Source: Ardenticatenaceae bacterium (GTDB lineage Bacteria; Chloroflexota; Anaerolineae; Promineifilales; Promineifilaceae). From it: DNA of 64,000 nt. The notes beneath the pieces are model-generated. The model saw only the letters and a list, made by a program, of their open reading frames with translations. It did not search any database and was not told the origin of the DNA. Within the stretch, counting starts at the first letter, position 1, and each line of letters opens with the position of its first letter. Shown here piece after piece: positions 43,933-52,513 of the stretch. The position numbers and the translations under genes are program-made. The stretch spans positions 1 through 64,000 of the forward strand of contig JACKBR010000017.1 in the NCBI GenBank assembly GCA_020634495.1, written 5' to 3'.

Positions 43933-44255
43933 CAGACGAATACATGAGAGATGAACTGTTTGAAGAATTATTGGAAAGCGTGCGTGAGGGGGGTGCTATT
44001 TTGCGCGGCGAGAAAGAAGCCTCACGCAAATTTGTGGTTGAAACGCCAAATGTTAAAGAAATTCGCGAACGGTATGAACTGTCCCAAACAGAATTTGCCG
44101 CCTTGCTGGGGATCAGCGTCAAAACCCTGCAAAACTGGGAACAGGGGCGGCGCAATCCTCGCGGGGCCGCCCGGGTGCTTTTGCAAGTCGCGGCCAGACA
44201 TCCCGAAGCGGTGTGGGATGTTGTCGAACCGACCATTCAATACCCGCAAAGCTAA
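43929..44255 (+). CDS. higA: HigA-type antitoxin (helix-turn-helix)
   Basis: 108 residues. The N-terminal half (ELFEELLESVREGGAILRGE) should contact the toxin; the C-terminal HTH_3 domain reads IRERYELSQTEFAALLGISV then KTLQNWEQGRRNPRGAARVL. It neutralises HigB and represses the operon. The ATG lies within the toxin stop (ATGA). Immediately after the stop begins a fragment of the YetF-like gene, so the module may have been inserted together with, or by recombination at, that sequence. Confidence 0.92.
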   Translation: MTDEYMRDELFEELLESVREGGAILRGEKEASRKFVVETPNVKEIRERYELSQTEFAALLGISVKTLQNWEQGRRNPRGAARVLLQVAARHPEAVWDVVEPTIQYPQS

Positions 44256-44265
44256 GCCGCAGCTA

Positions 44266-44350
44266 TGCCGACCTGGAAGACATTCGCCAGGTGCGTGAAG
44301 CATATATGGAAGGCGACGGCACGATTACGTTTATTCGAAGGCGGGAGTAG
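44266..44350 (+). pseudogene. YetF C-terminal fragment, second copy
   Basis: 85 bases matching 42451-42535 with seven mismatches by my count (about 92 %), encoding DIRQVREAYMEGDGTITFIR and the same stop. There is no start or upstream domain. The two copies bracket the lipoprotein and HigBA genes. Confidence 0.85.
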
Positions 44351-44408
44351 GTGGGGAGGGAAACGGCCGTGTTTCGTTTGCAGGTCAATCATCTTGATAG
44401 CCTAGATT

Positions 44409-45258
44409 TTGATGCTTAACTATTTTAAGACAGGATTGAATCAAATGTTTTCCAGAGAACAATATAAGCAAATGGCACGTAGTCTTCACGTACTTTTGGA
44501 TGAAACAAGAAAATATACGGACTCCATTCCTAAAAAAGTCGAAGGAATGCAAAATATTTATCTACAGACAAATAGTGACCTTTATTCACGAGAGGAAAAG
44601 CAGAAAATTCAATATTACCTCCAGGCATGTAACTACAAATTTTACCTAGCTACTCTTAGCCTTGAACAACTGTGGGCTTTAAGCCACACAAAACGTGATG
44701 AAGTATTCAATGTTTTAGAAAATAGTTTAGATCGTTTGGAATGCTCTGACGACGACTTATTGTTAATTTCCTTTGTTTTTGAAGGGTTTCTTTTTCAAAG
44801 CAGAGCCTTTCTCGATTTCTACATGTTGTACATTTGTTTAGTATTGAAAACAGGGCATGAGGGAAGAATCTCTAAAAGCAAGTTCAGTAAGGCCTTAACA
44901 AATGTAACGCCACCACTTGTAGAAAAAGGAGCAATTATTACAGAATACTTTGAGACCAAAGTTTTCTCTTCATCCAATAAAAGCTGGCTTAGCCCAGAAA
45001 ATTGGGGAACACTTTTACGCTCGTTGCGTGACAAAATTGCTCATCGAGACCTTTACGTCCGTCATTTGATATGATGAAACTTTGACAGGTCAAGCATTAT
45101 TTGATTGGCCTACTTTACGACAGACAACATATGATCGCTTTTGTCAGTACATGCAAAATGGGATGTTCGATTTACTCCGGGAGGTATCTCCAATTTTATA
45201 CGACGTAGGATGGATACCTGGACCATACAGGCCTGATATGTGGTCTAAAGACAATTAG
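44409..45258 (+). pseudogene. HEPN-like protein, frameshifted near its end
   Basis: The first frame gives 221 residues to a stop at 45074; a one-base shift continues YDETLTGQALFDWPTLRQTT...GWIPGPYRPDMWSKDN to a stop at 45258, giving about 282 residues. It is all-helical. The segment LRSLRDKIAHRD contains R-x4-H, the HEPN RNase motif, in the expected helix; VFEGFLFQSRAFLDFYMLYI is a typical HEPN helix pair. No nucleotidyltransferase partner is present. The gene is very AT-rich and lacks ACGGCCGT sites, so it is probably acquired. The HEPN call is tentative. Confidence 0.55.
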
Positions 45259-45335
45259 CAAATCAAGAAATACCAAAGTATTTCTAGGAAAATGAGCAAA
45301 ATCGTCAAAGTTGTTAGCTTGTGTAAAATCGGGGC

Positions 45336-46472
45336 ATGGCATTTAACGAAGCGACGATTAGCAACAACGGCATTGTCCGCCCCACCCACATTGAAGTAAA
45401 CCTCACCCGCCTGACGGAAAATTACCGGGCCATCGAGCGCGCCGTCACGCCCGCCACGGTGATGCCCATCCTGAAGGCGAATGCGTATGGGCACGGGCTG
45501 GTGGAAGTGGCCCGGCATGTGGTCTCGCTGGGGCACCGCACCTGGGCGTCGCCTTTAGAAGAGGGCATTTGCTGCGCGAAGCGGGCATCACTGCGCCGAT
45601 TCTGGTGCTGGGCGGCATCATCGGCAACCAGGTGCCGCTCTTTTGCAGCACGACCTCACCTCACCGCCTCCATCGAAAAGTTAACCCAATTGACGAAGCC
45701 GCCGCCAAAATGGGCGTGCAGGCCAAAGTCCACCTGAAAATCGACACAGGGATGGAGCGTATCGGGGTGCATTATTACACGCGGCTTCGCTGCTGAGGCA
45801 GCGCTCAACTGCGAACATTGTCTGGTGGAGGGATTTATTCTCACTTTGCCAACGCGGATACGGCCGTTCTCCACTCCGCCCAAACCCAACTCGACCGCTT
45901 CAACCAGGTGCTATCGTTTTATGAACAACGCGGGCTGCCGCCACCGCCGCTGCGCCACATGGCCAACTCCGAGCCATTCCAGCTGCCCGGCAGCCACTTG
46001 AGCATGGTGCGGGATTTTGCTCTACGGGGTCTACCCGTCGGACGAGGTGGCCAAAACGGTGACCGTACGTCCAGTACTCAGCTGGAAGTCGCGGGTGGTC
46101 TACTTCAAGGTGGTGCAGCCGGATCATCCGGTGAGCTACGGCTCCACCTGGCAAAGCGACCACATGGTGCGGGTGGTCACCGTGCCCGTGGGCTATGGCG
46201 ACGGTTATTTTCGGCGCATGTCGGGGCAGGCGCAGGTGATCATTCGGGGGAAAAGGTATCCGGTAATCGGCCGTATTTGTATGGATCAGCTCATGGTCAA
46301 CATTGAGTGGGACAGCGCCTACAACAACGACGAGGTCGTGCTGCTGGGCGAAAGCGAGGATGGCACCGTCGCCATTCGTTGCGAAGAGCTGGCGGAATGG
46401 GCCGGAACCATCCCCTACGAAATCCTCACCAACATCAACACCCGCGTCTCTCGGCTTTACATAACTGAATAA
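45336..46472 (+). pseudogene. alr: Alanine racemase, frameshifted
   Basis: PLP enzyme that makes D-alanine for peptidoglycan. The N-terminus HIEVNLTRLTENYRAIERAV and the PLP-lysine motif MPILKANAYGHG are intact. Frame changes near 45545, 45640, 45780, 45830, 45975 and 46015 join LEEGILLREAGITAPILVLG, VHLKIDTGMERIGVH, ANADTAVLHSAQTQLDRFNQ and the intact C-terminal domain VRVVTVPVGYGDGYFRRMSG (catalytic Tyr) with IGRICMDQLMVNIEW. Total length after repair is about 378 residues, normal for Alr. As alanine racemase is usually essential, sequencing errors are the likelier cause of the shifts. The gene is alone on the plus strand. Confidence 0.88.
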
Positions 46473-46485
46473 ATAGAAATCAGGA

Positions 46486-46550
46486 CACAGATTACACAGA
46501 TTTTCACAGATAAATCCACCGTGTTTATCAGCGTTCATTCGTGTCCAATT
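46486..46550. repeat. ACACAGATTACACAGATTTT repeat
   Basis: GACACAGATTACACAGATTT faces GTTTATCAGCGTTCATTCGT, ending in GTCC, a loosely inverted pair after the alr stop. Confidence 0.6.
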
Positions 46551-46567
46551 ATTGTCAGACAGTTTGC

Positions 46568-46609
46568 AAAAAAAGAGGGCGCGACCAAATGAATTTGATC
46601 ACGCCCCCT
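46568..46609 (-). terminator. Intrinsic terminator for the FHA-like gene
   Basis: On the minus strand GGGGGCGTGATCAAAT pairs with ATTTGGTCGCGCCCTC (one bulge), followed by seven T residues (46574-46568). Confidence 0.75.
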
Positions 46610-46615
46610 AGAAAG

Positions 46616-46653
46616 CGTTCGACCCCGGCCAGGAGGGAGAACCGGGGTCGAAA
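46616..46653. terminator. Second hairpin, CGTTCGACCCCGG stem
   Basis: Arms GTTCGACCCCGG and CCGGGGTCGAAAC around CCAGGAGGGAGAA. It lies just upstream of the preceding terminator on the minus strand and may form a tandem terminator. Confidence 0.55.
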
Positions 46654-46727
46654 CACTTCTTTTGGCGACTTCTGATTGTTAGAATAGCCTCGAAACCTAA
46701 ACCAAACCTGAGATAAAGTTAAATAGT

Positions 46728-48062
46728 TTATAAGTGAACCTTTGCCAAAATGGGCCATGCTAAAAAGAAATGGGGTAGGCATCCGCCACGGTTTAGGGAA
46801 TCGGCGCTTTGGTGAAAAGTTAGCTGTAATTCACCCACTTGCAGCCGGTGGCCATCTTGGAGGACATGTGCTCCCTTGATGGGGTTTCCATCAAGAAATG
46901 TAGGAAAGGCATCACTAAGCCAATAAAAAAAGTATTTGTTTCGTGCTCGACGAATGGCGATATTGCCAATGACAACTTCTCCGTCTGGTGGCAGGATGTG
47001 GCGTTCCTGACGGCCGTTTGGCCAGAAAAAGGTTAGGTACGGCTCAGGCTGGGGCGTTAACGGGGGCGCTGGTGGCGGCGGTGGGGGCGGCGGCGTATTT
47101 TGGTTGGGTTGATGAGGCGGCAGCAAAAATGATCTCAGGCCATCGGCATAGCCAATCGCCGCTACCAGCAAACAGCTCACCGCGAAGATCAGCAAGGGTT
47201 GGTAATACTCAAAGACAAAGTGGGGCAAGCGGCGCAGAATATCAAAATGCCAACGGCCGTTTGTAACTTCTGCCACACGGTAATTTTGTTCAAAGTTGTC
47301 CAGCCAATCTACATCTTCAGCCATGCGTTTATGGATGGCCATCATGTCGGCGGGCATTCCCTGCCAGCCATCAATGCTTAGATTGACAAAATCTGCCAGT
47401 CGGACAAATCCGGCAGCGCGGGCTTGGGGAATCAGCTTGGCCGTGCCCCGATTCTTAGCAGCAAGGAGGTCCATGTCGTTACGAGCAACAATCAATTCCT
47501 GTTGGATGTTCTCGACAATGGGGTAGCGGGTGACGGAAGCAACGGCCGTTGACACATCATCTAAACCCTGGCTCATGCCTGATAGGCTGTAAGAAACGGC
47601 CGCACTTCGCTGGTATAGATCGGCCAGAATCTCATCACCCCGGCCCAAATCATAAAACTTCAGGTGCGCCAAATCGCGCGATAACTGGGACGCGCCTTCA
47701 ATAACCTCTAGCTCATTGTCGAAGGCCGCAATTTTGTGAACGGCCGTATCTGCCCGAACGGTAACCCGCTTTGCATCCCCCGGCATTGGCATGTTATCAG
47801 CCAGGGCTGGTGCGTTTGCCCGGTCTAGCCAGGCAGACCAGACCGCAGCCTCCTCCACATGCAGCGTCTGGCGAATTTGCATGGCAATATTGCTGTACTC
47901 ATTCAACTGCACGGTGCGCTGGGGTATTTCTGCAACCTGGAGGATCAGGTCATCTGTAACCTTTCGGTAAGGATCTTGCCAATTGATGATCGCAGACACA
48001 GCGAATAAGATTAAGATAGCGGCCCCAATCCCAAACCCCACACGAGAAAATCGACGGAACAT
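46728..48062 (-). CDS. Membrane protein with cytoplasmic FHA-like domain
   Basis: 444 residues from the ATG at 48062 (CAGGAGG before it). One membrane helix near the N-terminus (GFGIGAAILILFAVSAII), a helical extracytoplasmic domain of about 260 residues rich in coiled-coil heptads, a second helix (LLIFAVSCLLVAAIGYADGL, about 300-320), a run of prolines (about 335-345), then an FHA-like strand domain (TFFWPNGRQERHILPPDGEV; VVIGNIAIRRARNKYFFYWL; HRLQVGELQLTFH). The phosphothreonine-binding Ser/His residues of true FHA domains are not clear. The topology resembles chemoreceptor-type sensors with an FHA output. It could interact with the PknB-like kinases at 10-17 kb. Function unknown. Confidence 0.7.
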   Translation of the reverse strand: MFRRFSRVGFGIGAAILILFAVSAIINWQDPYRKVTDDLILQVAEIPQRTVQLNEYSNIAMQIRQTLHVEEAAVWSAWLDRANAPALADNMPMPGDAKRVTVRADTAVHKIAAFDNELEVIEGASQLSRDLAHLKFYDLGRGDEILADLYQRSAAVSYSLSGMSQGLDDVSTAVASVTRYPIVENIQQELIVARNDMDLLAAKNRGTAKLIPQARAAGFVRLADFVNLSIDGWQGMPADMMAIHKRMAEDVDWLDNFEQNYRVAEVTNGRWHFDILRRLPHFVFEYYQPLLIFAVSCLLVAAIGYADGLRSFLLPPHQPNQNTPPPPPPPPAPPLTPQPEPYLTFFWPNGRQERHILPPDGEVVIGNIAIRRARNKYFFYWLSDAFPTFLDGNPIKGAHVLQDGHRLQVGELQLTFHQSADSLNRGGCLPHFFLAWPILAKVHL

Positions 48063-48111
48063 GTCACCCTCCTGATTTCCAAAAATGGTTAGCACGATAT
48101 GGCAAACCTCG

Positions 48112-48150
48112 CGGTGTCGCGGAGTTCCATTTTTAGATTTTCCGCGACAC
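48112..48150. repeat. GTGTCGCGGA hairpin
   Basis: Arms GTGTCGCGGA and TCCGCGACAC around a 19-base loop, in the leader of the membrane FHA-like gene on the minus strand. Possible regulatory hairpin or dispersed element. Confidence 0.55.
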
Positions 48151-48232
48151 ACTTAGTATAACAAAAGCGGCCGTTCCAAATCGCCCAGGTTTCTGACAGC
48201 AAGCTAACAGATTTATGACAGTACGAAGGAGG

Positions 48233-49150
48233 TCAGAGAAGTGACAAATGAGCCAGGGTGCCCAGGATGTGGTCGCGCATGGCGGCGCTGTGCCACATGG
48301 CAGAAATATGCCCGGCAGGTATGGTAACTAACGGCCGTTCCGCATACAACTCAGCGTGATTTTCTAGCCTGAAAAAGAGATCATTTTCCCCCAACAATGG
48401 GAAAACACGATCAGGGGCGCATTGTTGATAAAACAGCGTAAAGTCCAAATGCTGCTGCAACTGCTCCAACGTTAGCTGCATGGGGCGATCAAATAAAGTA
48501 GAGGTGTCCCAAATAACCTGAGCCAGATTGGGCGAAGCCAGCATGGGGATGACGGCGCGAGTTTGCTGTAGCAGCCCTTCGTATAGCAGGCTGGTTATGC
48601 CGCCCCAGCTCACGCCGGAGGCAACGGTGTAGGCTGCGCCTTCTGCTTCAAACTGCTGCTGCATCAGGGCCATAATTCGCATAGAGCCAGCAAAAATCTG
48701 GTAAACATTCTGCACAGAAGCAAAGCCAATTTTGGTAGGGTTTTGCCAATTGTCGTGGAAGGGGGCCTGCACACAAACAGAATGCGCGGGCAGCGATACG
48801 GCCGTTGGCAACAAGCGCTGCCAACTATTTGTGTAAGGATATTCGTTAAAGCCGTGATGAAATAGCAGCAGCGGTGCGGTGGGGTCTACGGCTGGACGTA
48901 CCTGCACCCGGCACATAATTTCCCCAATGGGGGTTTGTAAATAAACAGGGTGCTCGCCTGGGGCCGTTAGCTGGTAAACGGCCGTTTTCCGAGTATCAAC
49001 CATTGTTCCAGCCAATACCTGGGTAAGAGAAGGCGCATCTTCGGCGCTAGATTCCAGCGAATCGGGCACCCGGCGATTTAGGCCGTACAACACCGCCTTG
49101 TCAATTTGCTGCACCATTGTTTGCCGTAAATTCAGATTAAAAGAAAACAT
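48233..49150 (-). CDS. Alpha/beta hydrolase
   Basis: 305 residues. Oxyanion strand LLLFHHGFNEYPYTNS, nucleophile elbow ASGVSWGGITS (Ser in GxSxGG), acid in LLGENDLFF and the catalytic His in IPAGHISAMWHS. The order and spacing fit a serine hydrolase such as an esterase or peptidase. No signal peptide. Substrate unknown. Its 3' end is 80 bases from the leader hairpin of the FHA-like gene; an ACGGCCGT site lies in between at one base's variance. No operon partner. Confidence 0.87.
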   Translation of the reverse strand: MFSFNLNLRQTMVQQIDKAVLYGLNRRVPDSLESSAEDAPSLTQVLAGTMVDTRKTAVYQLTAPGEHPVYLQTPIGEIMCRVQVRPAVDPTAPLLLFHHGFNEYPYTNSWQRLLPTAVSLPAHSVCVQAPFHDNWQNPTKIGFASVQNVYQIFAGSMRIMALMQQQFEAEGAAYTVASGVSWGGITSLLYEGLLQQTRAVIPMLASPNLAQVIWDTSTLFDRPMQLTLEQLQQHLDFTLFYQQCAPDRVFPLLGENDLFFRLENHAELYAERPLVTIPAGHISAMWHSAAMRDHILGTLAHLSLL

Positions 49151-49404
49151 TCCGCAACCATATCATCCCAAAAGCCAAGCGCCAATAAAAAAGCCATCCT
49201 GACAAAATTCACTCATCTTTCACTCGGAAACGGCCGTTCATACCAAAGTTAGAGAAAAATCATCCCTTTCGGTGGTTGTTGCCATAAATCTCCATTGTTA
49301 GAATAGGACTAAAGAACGGCAGTGCTTTTTAGGCAGATTGTCTATACTTTACGTTACCATTGGTGTGTGCGCCGTACACCTGTTTTTTAAGGAAGATGCA
49401 ACCG

Positions 49405-50010
49405 ATGAAACTTCTAACCACAGCAACGCTCAACTGGTTCGACGACGGTTGTTGTGACGTGAAATATCTAGACATCTGGCACAAAGCCCCGGTAACCTAC
49501 CAGCCAGGTCAGGTTATAGATGACAGCTGGCATGTAGATACCTATGAAGTTTCACTGGGGCAAGATGAAGACGGCCGTCTCTTCCGCAAAGCCGCAGACC
49601 TTCTCATGCGCTACCAGTTTTACCCCCAGGATGTACTCAGCCACACCAGTGACTTTAGCCTGTGGAATCGCTGGGCACAGGTTGGCGACCGCATTGTGCA
49701 ACGCATTCACCTTTTTTCCCTCTTTGGCAAACCAATTGTAGACGTCATTGCCATGAACGAAGTGCGCCAGGTGGTCACCGAACCGCGCCGCTATGGCCTT
49801 AGCTACGTCACCGTGGGCCACCACATTGAACAAGGTGAATGGAACGCCTGCCTGGAATGGTGCGATGATAATGAACTCATCCTCACCATTAAAGCAATCT
49901 CCCGGCCAGTGCCCCAAGAACCCATTCGCAACTACGGCTACATGCGTACCCGCCAAAAACTGGCCCACCAACGCGGCCTGCAACAGTTCAAACAAGCCGT
50001 TTTTGCCTAA
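49405..50010 (+). CDS. DUF1990 family protein
   Basis: 201 residues from the ATG at 49405 (AAGGAAG nine bases before it). Similar to DUF1990: AADLLMRYQFYPQDVLSHTS, WAQVGDRIVQRIHLFSLFGK, VIAMNEVRQVVTEPRRYGLS and YVTVGHHIEQGEWNACLEW. These soluble proteins have a START/SRPBCC-like shape and no known activity. An N-terminal extension of about 40 residues precedes the conserved core. It is convergent with the GCS2 ligase gene; no terminator is obvious between them. Confidence 0.85.
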   Translation: MKLLTTATLNWFDDGCCDVKYLDIWHKAPVTYQPGQVIDDSWHVDTYEVSLGQDEDGRLFRKAADLLMRYQFYPQDVLSHTSDFSLWNRWAQVGDRIVQRIHLFSLFGKPIVDVIAMNEVRQVVTEPRRYGLSYVTVGHHIEQGEWNACLEWCDDNELILTIKAISRPVPQEPIRNYGYMRTRQKLAHQRGLQQFKQAVFA

Positions 50011-50040
50011 AAGCAAGCCGCAAAAACCCAAGTAAAGTAA

Positions 50041-51195
50041 TTAAATTCCTTCGCGTGTTTCCCGGACAAGCTGGTCCACAACCGCTTTCAGCGCTTCTTC
50101 CTGGTTGCTGTCTCCACCGTGGGCATTGTAGGTAGCTATCTGCCGGTCGGCGCTGGTGCCGTTTTTAAGGATAGTGTGTACGTACTCCACCTCTTGGCGG
50201 CTGCCTAAATCATCCACCACATCATCCAGCAGCTCCAGCAGTTCATCCATCAGTTTGGGAAAGGGAATAGACTCCTGCTGGCCAAAGTCGATCAGTTCGC
50301 CATTGATGCCGTACCGCACGGCCCGCCATTTATTTTCTGAGATGTGCATGTGCCGGTACCGTCGCCAGGACATGTTTTGGCGGCGCAGCTTGAGCAGTTT
50401 GGCACAGATTGCCTGAAACAGGGCCGCAATGCAAATTGCCTCATCAATTTTGGTGCAGATGTCGGTAATGCGGAACTCAAGCGTATCAAAAACGGGATGC
50501 GGCCGTATGTCCCACCAAATTTTGGCCCGCGTATCGGCCTTGCCAAAAGCGCCTACCATGCCCAGCGTGCGTTCGTAACTGCGATATTCTCCCCAAGAAT
50601 CAAAAGAGTGAGGAATGCCTGTACGCGGCAATGATTCAAAGACCACGCTGCGGTAGGAGCGCAAGCCGGTGTTACGGCCGTGCCAAAACGGTGAGCTGGT
50701 GGACAGCGCCAGCAAGTGGGGGATGAAGTACCGCGCCTGATTCATAATCTCAATCATCAGATTCTTCGATTCCAGATCGCTGCCAAAGCCCACGTGGACG
50801 TGCATACCAAAGATTAGCAGCCGCTTGGCCACTCCCTGCATATCGTCTAGCAGTTCTTTGTAGCGCACCCCTTCCGTTATGGATTGTTCATCCCAGCGAG
50901 CAAAAGGATGCGTGGAAGCGGCGGCAATGGCCACGCCGTTTTCATCGGCTAGCTGGCACACGGCGCGACGCAGCCGAACCACCTCGCGCCGCACGTCGCC
51001 AATGTTTTGGCAAACGTTGCTGCCCACCTCTACCTGCGACTGCATCAATTCTGGCATTAGATTAAGGCGCACCTCTCGCTGTTGATCCTGAGACAAAAAC
51101 TCAGAAATATAGGCGTGGAGATTGCGACTTTTTGGGTCGATGATCTGATACTCTTCCTCAATTCCCATTGTAAGTGGCGGGGTCGGTACGGACAT
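50041..51195 (-). CDS. Carboxylate-amine ligase, GCS2 family (YbdK-like)
   Basis: 384 residues. ATP-dependent glutamate-cysteine ligase type 2: the N-terminal MGIEEEYQIID motif, MPELMQSQVEVGSNVCQNIG, ASTHPFARWDEQ, GMHVHVGF and RPHPVFDTLEFRITDICT are all diagnostic. YbdK proteins have weak gamma-glutamylcysteine synthetase activity, so thiol synthesis is possible but the true substrate is open. AGGAGA precedes the ATG at 51195. It is divergent from the GbsR-type regulator with about 165 bases between. Confidence 0.93.
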   Translation of the reverse strand: MSVPTPPLTMGIEEEYQIIDPKSRNLHAYISEFLSQDQQREVRLNLMPELMQSQVEVGSNVCQNIGDVRREVVRLRRAVCQLADENGVAIAAASTHPFARWDEQSITEGVRYKELLDDMQGVAKRLLIFGMHVHVGFGSDLESKNLMIEIMNQARYFIPHLLALSTSSPFWHGRNTGLRSYRSVVFESLPRTGIPHSFDSWGEYRSYERTLGMVGAFGKADTRAKIWWDIRPHPVFDTLEFRITDICTKIDEAICIAALFQAICAKLLKLRRQNMSWRRYRHMHISENKWRAVRYGINGELIDFGQQESIPFPKLMDELLELLDDVVDDLGSRQEVEYVHTILKNGTSADRQIATYNAHGGDSNQEEALKAVVDQLVRETREGI

Positions 51196-51295
51196 CTAGT
51201 TCTCCTATTTTGTGGACACAGTAAGCGTGAGCGAATTGCTGGGTGCATTATAAATTGGGTGGGGATAAGTAGGCAAGTGAACTTTGGCTCCTTTG

Positions 51296-51348
51296 TTGAC
51301 GCGGTTTCAGAACTTTGCTAACATCTGGTACATTCAAAACGTTCTGAA
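51296..51348 (+). promoter_or_regulatory. Promoter and inverted operator of the GbsR-type gene
   Basis: TTGACG (51296-51301), 17 bases, TAACAT (51319-51324). Perfect eight-base arms TTCAGAAC (51306-51313, in the spacer) and GTTCTGAA (51341-51348, after the start) bracket the -10 box, a good layout for autorepression. Confidence 0.6.
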
Positions 51349-51362
51349 CGCAGGGGAAAATA

Positions 51363-51899
51363 ATGCACAAGAGTTTAACGGCCGTTAACGATAGTACCGT
51401 AGCAGGTTTGGGGCGATTGGCCCGCTTTTTTGGCTTCAGCGAAGTGATGGGGCGACTGTATGGCACGCTGCTGATGAGTCCAGAGCCGCTCTCGCTGGAT
51501 GATTTGGCCGACACGCTGCGCATTAGCAAAGGCTCTGTAAGCATGAACATGCGCGCCCTGGAACGCTGGGGCATGGCCAATGAAGTGTGGATGCGCGGTG
51601 AACGCAAAAAATATTATTCGGCCGAATCTGACCTGTGGCAGGTGATACGCAACGTGCTAGACAGCCGCGAACGCCGCGAGGTGCAGGTCGCCCTGCAAGT
51701 GCTGAGCGAAAGTGTAGAAAAGCTGCAATCGGCGAATGAAACGTTGACGCCAGAAGAGCAGGAATTGGCTAAATATTACCTAGAGCGTATGGACGACCTG
51801 CAGGCGTTTTTTGAATTTGCTCAAATGGCCCTAGAAACGGTGCTGGGCAGTGAGGAAACCCTCGATTTTGAAGCCGTCACCAAAATAGAAATTGGTTAA
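51363..51899 (+). CDS. GbsR/MarR-type transcriptional regulator
   Basis: 178 residues. Winged-helix region: VMGRLYGTLLMSPEPLSLDD, LADTLRISKGSVSMNMRALE, RWGMANEVWMRGERKKYY. This matches GbsR/YvaV-type regulators, which control glycine-betaine synthesis and uptake genes in Bacillus; a link to the betaine genes 16 kb away is therefore conceivable. The C-terminal half is a helical dimerisation region (RREVQVALQVLSESVEKL). Its own promoter holds an inverted repeat that may be its operator. The stop runs into a GGAGATTGG repeat. Confidence 0.88.
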   Translation: MHKSLTAVNDSTVAGLGRLARFFGFSEVMGRLYGTLLMSPEPLSLDDLADTLRISKGSVSMNMRALERWGMANEVWMRGERKKYYSAESDLWQVIRNVLDSRERREVQVALQVLSESVEKLQSANETLTPEEQELAKYYLERMDDLQAFFEFAQMALETVLGSEETLDFEAVTKIEIG

Positions 51900-51902
51900 A
51901 TT

Positions 51903-51977
51903 TAGAGACTGGAGATTGGAGACTGGAGATTAGCGGGGACGCTCTTTTCAGTCTCCAATCTCTAATCTCCACTCTCT
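51903..51977. repeat. GAGACTGGAGATTGGAGACT foldback repeat
   Basis: GAGACTGGAGATTGGAGACT at left and AGTCTCCAATCTCTAATCTC at right form a hairpin of about 30 pairs just ahead of the next gene start. Confidence 0.75.
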
Positions 51978-51982
51978 TTTTT

Positions 51983-52513
51983 ATGAAAATAGCTGTTGGT
52001 TCTACAAATCCGGTGAAGGTTACGGCCGTTCGCCAAACCATCACCCGTATCTGGCCAGAAGCCGAAATTGTGCCCCTTGCCGTGCCCAGCGGCGTGAGCG
52101 AGATGCCCATGACGGACGAGGAAACGCGCCGGGGAGCGCACAACCGTGCCCTGGCCGCTCGTGAGGCGCTGGACGCTGATTTTGGCGTCGGTTTAGAAGG
52201 CGGCGTGCAGCCAGAGCCATTTGGCCTGACGCTGCATGGCTGGGTGGTGGTGGTGGATAGAAACGGCCGTACCGGCATTGGTGGCGGCGGGCGGCTGCCG
52301 CTGCCAGAACACATCGCCCAAAAGGTGCTGGCCGGTACAGAGTTGGGAGACGTGATGGACGAGGTGCTGGACGACCACAACACCAAGCAAAAAGGGGGCG
52401 CGGTGGGGGCGCTGACCAACGGGCTGGTGCTGCGTGGCGAGACCTTTGCCCTGGCGGTAGCCTATGCTTTTGCCCCGTTTGTTTCGCCAGACCTCTACCG
52501 CAACGCCGCATGA
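51983..52513 (+). CDS. yjjX: Inosine/xanthosine triphosphatase (YjjX/DUF84)
   Basis: 176 residues. House-cleaning phosphatase that removes ITP/XTP. Motifs: N-terminal IAVGSTNPVKVTAVRQTI, PSGVSEMPMTDEETRRGAHN, DFGVGLEGGV and KQKGGAVGALTNGLVLRGET. All expected nucleotide-binding residues are visible. The start is right after the foldback repeat with only a weak ribosome site. Stop and next start overlap (ATGA), so it is coupled to pgeF; both products act on purine nucleosides/nucleotides. Confidence 0.93.
   Translation: MKIAVGSTNPVKVTAVRQTITRIWPEAEIVPLAVPSGVSEMPMTDEETRRGAHNRALAAREALDADFGVGLEGGVQPEPFGLTLHGWVVVVDRNGRTGIGGGGRLPLPEHIAQKVLAGTELGDVMDEVLDDHNTKQKGGAVGALTNGLVLRGETFALAVAYAFAPFVSPDLYRNAA

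Noticed and set aside
45336..46472. True loss of alanine racemase
   Set aside because: All motifs survive in order and the gene is usually essential; consensus error is more likely, though a second alr elsewhere cannot be excluded.
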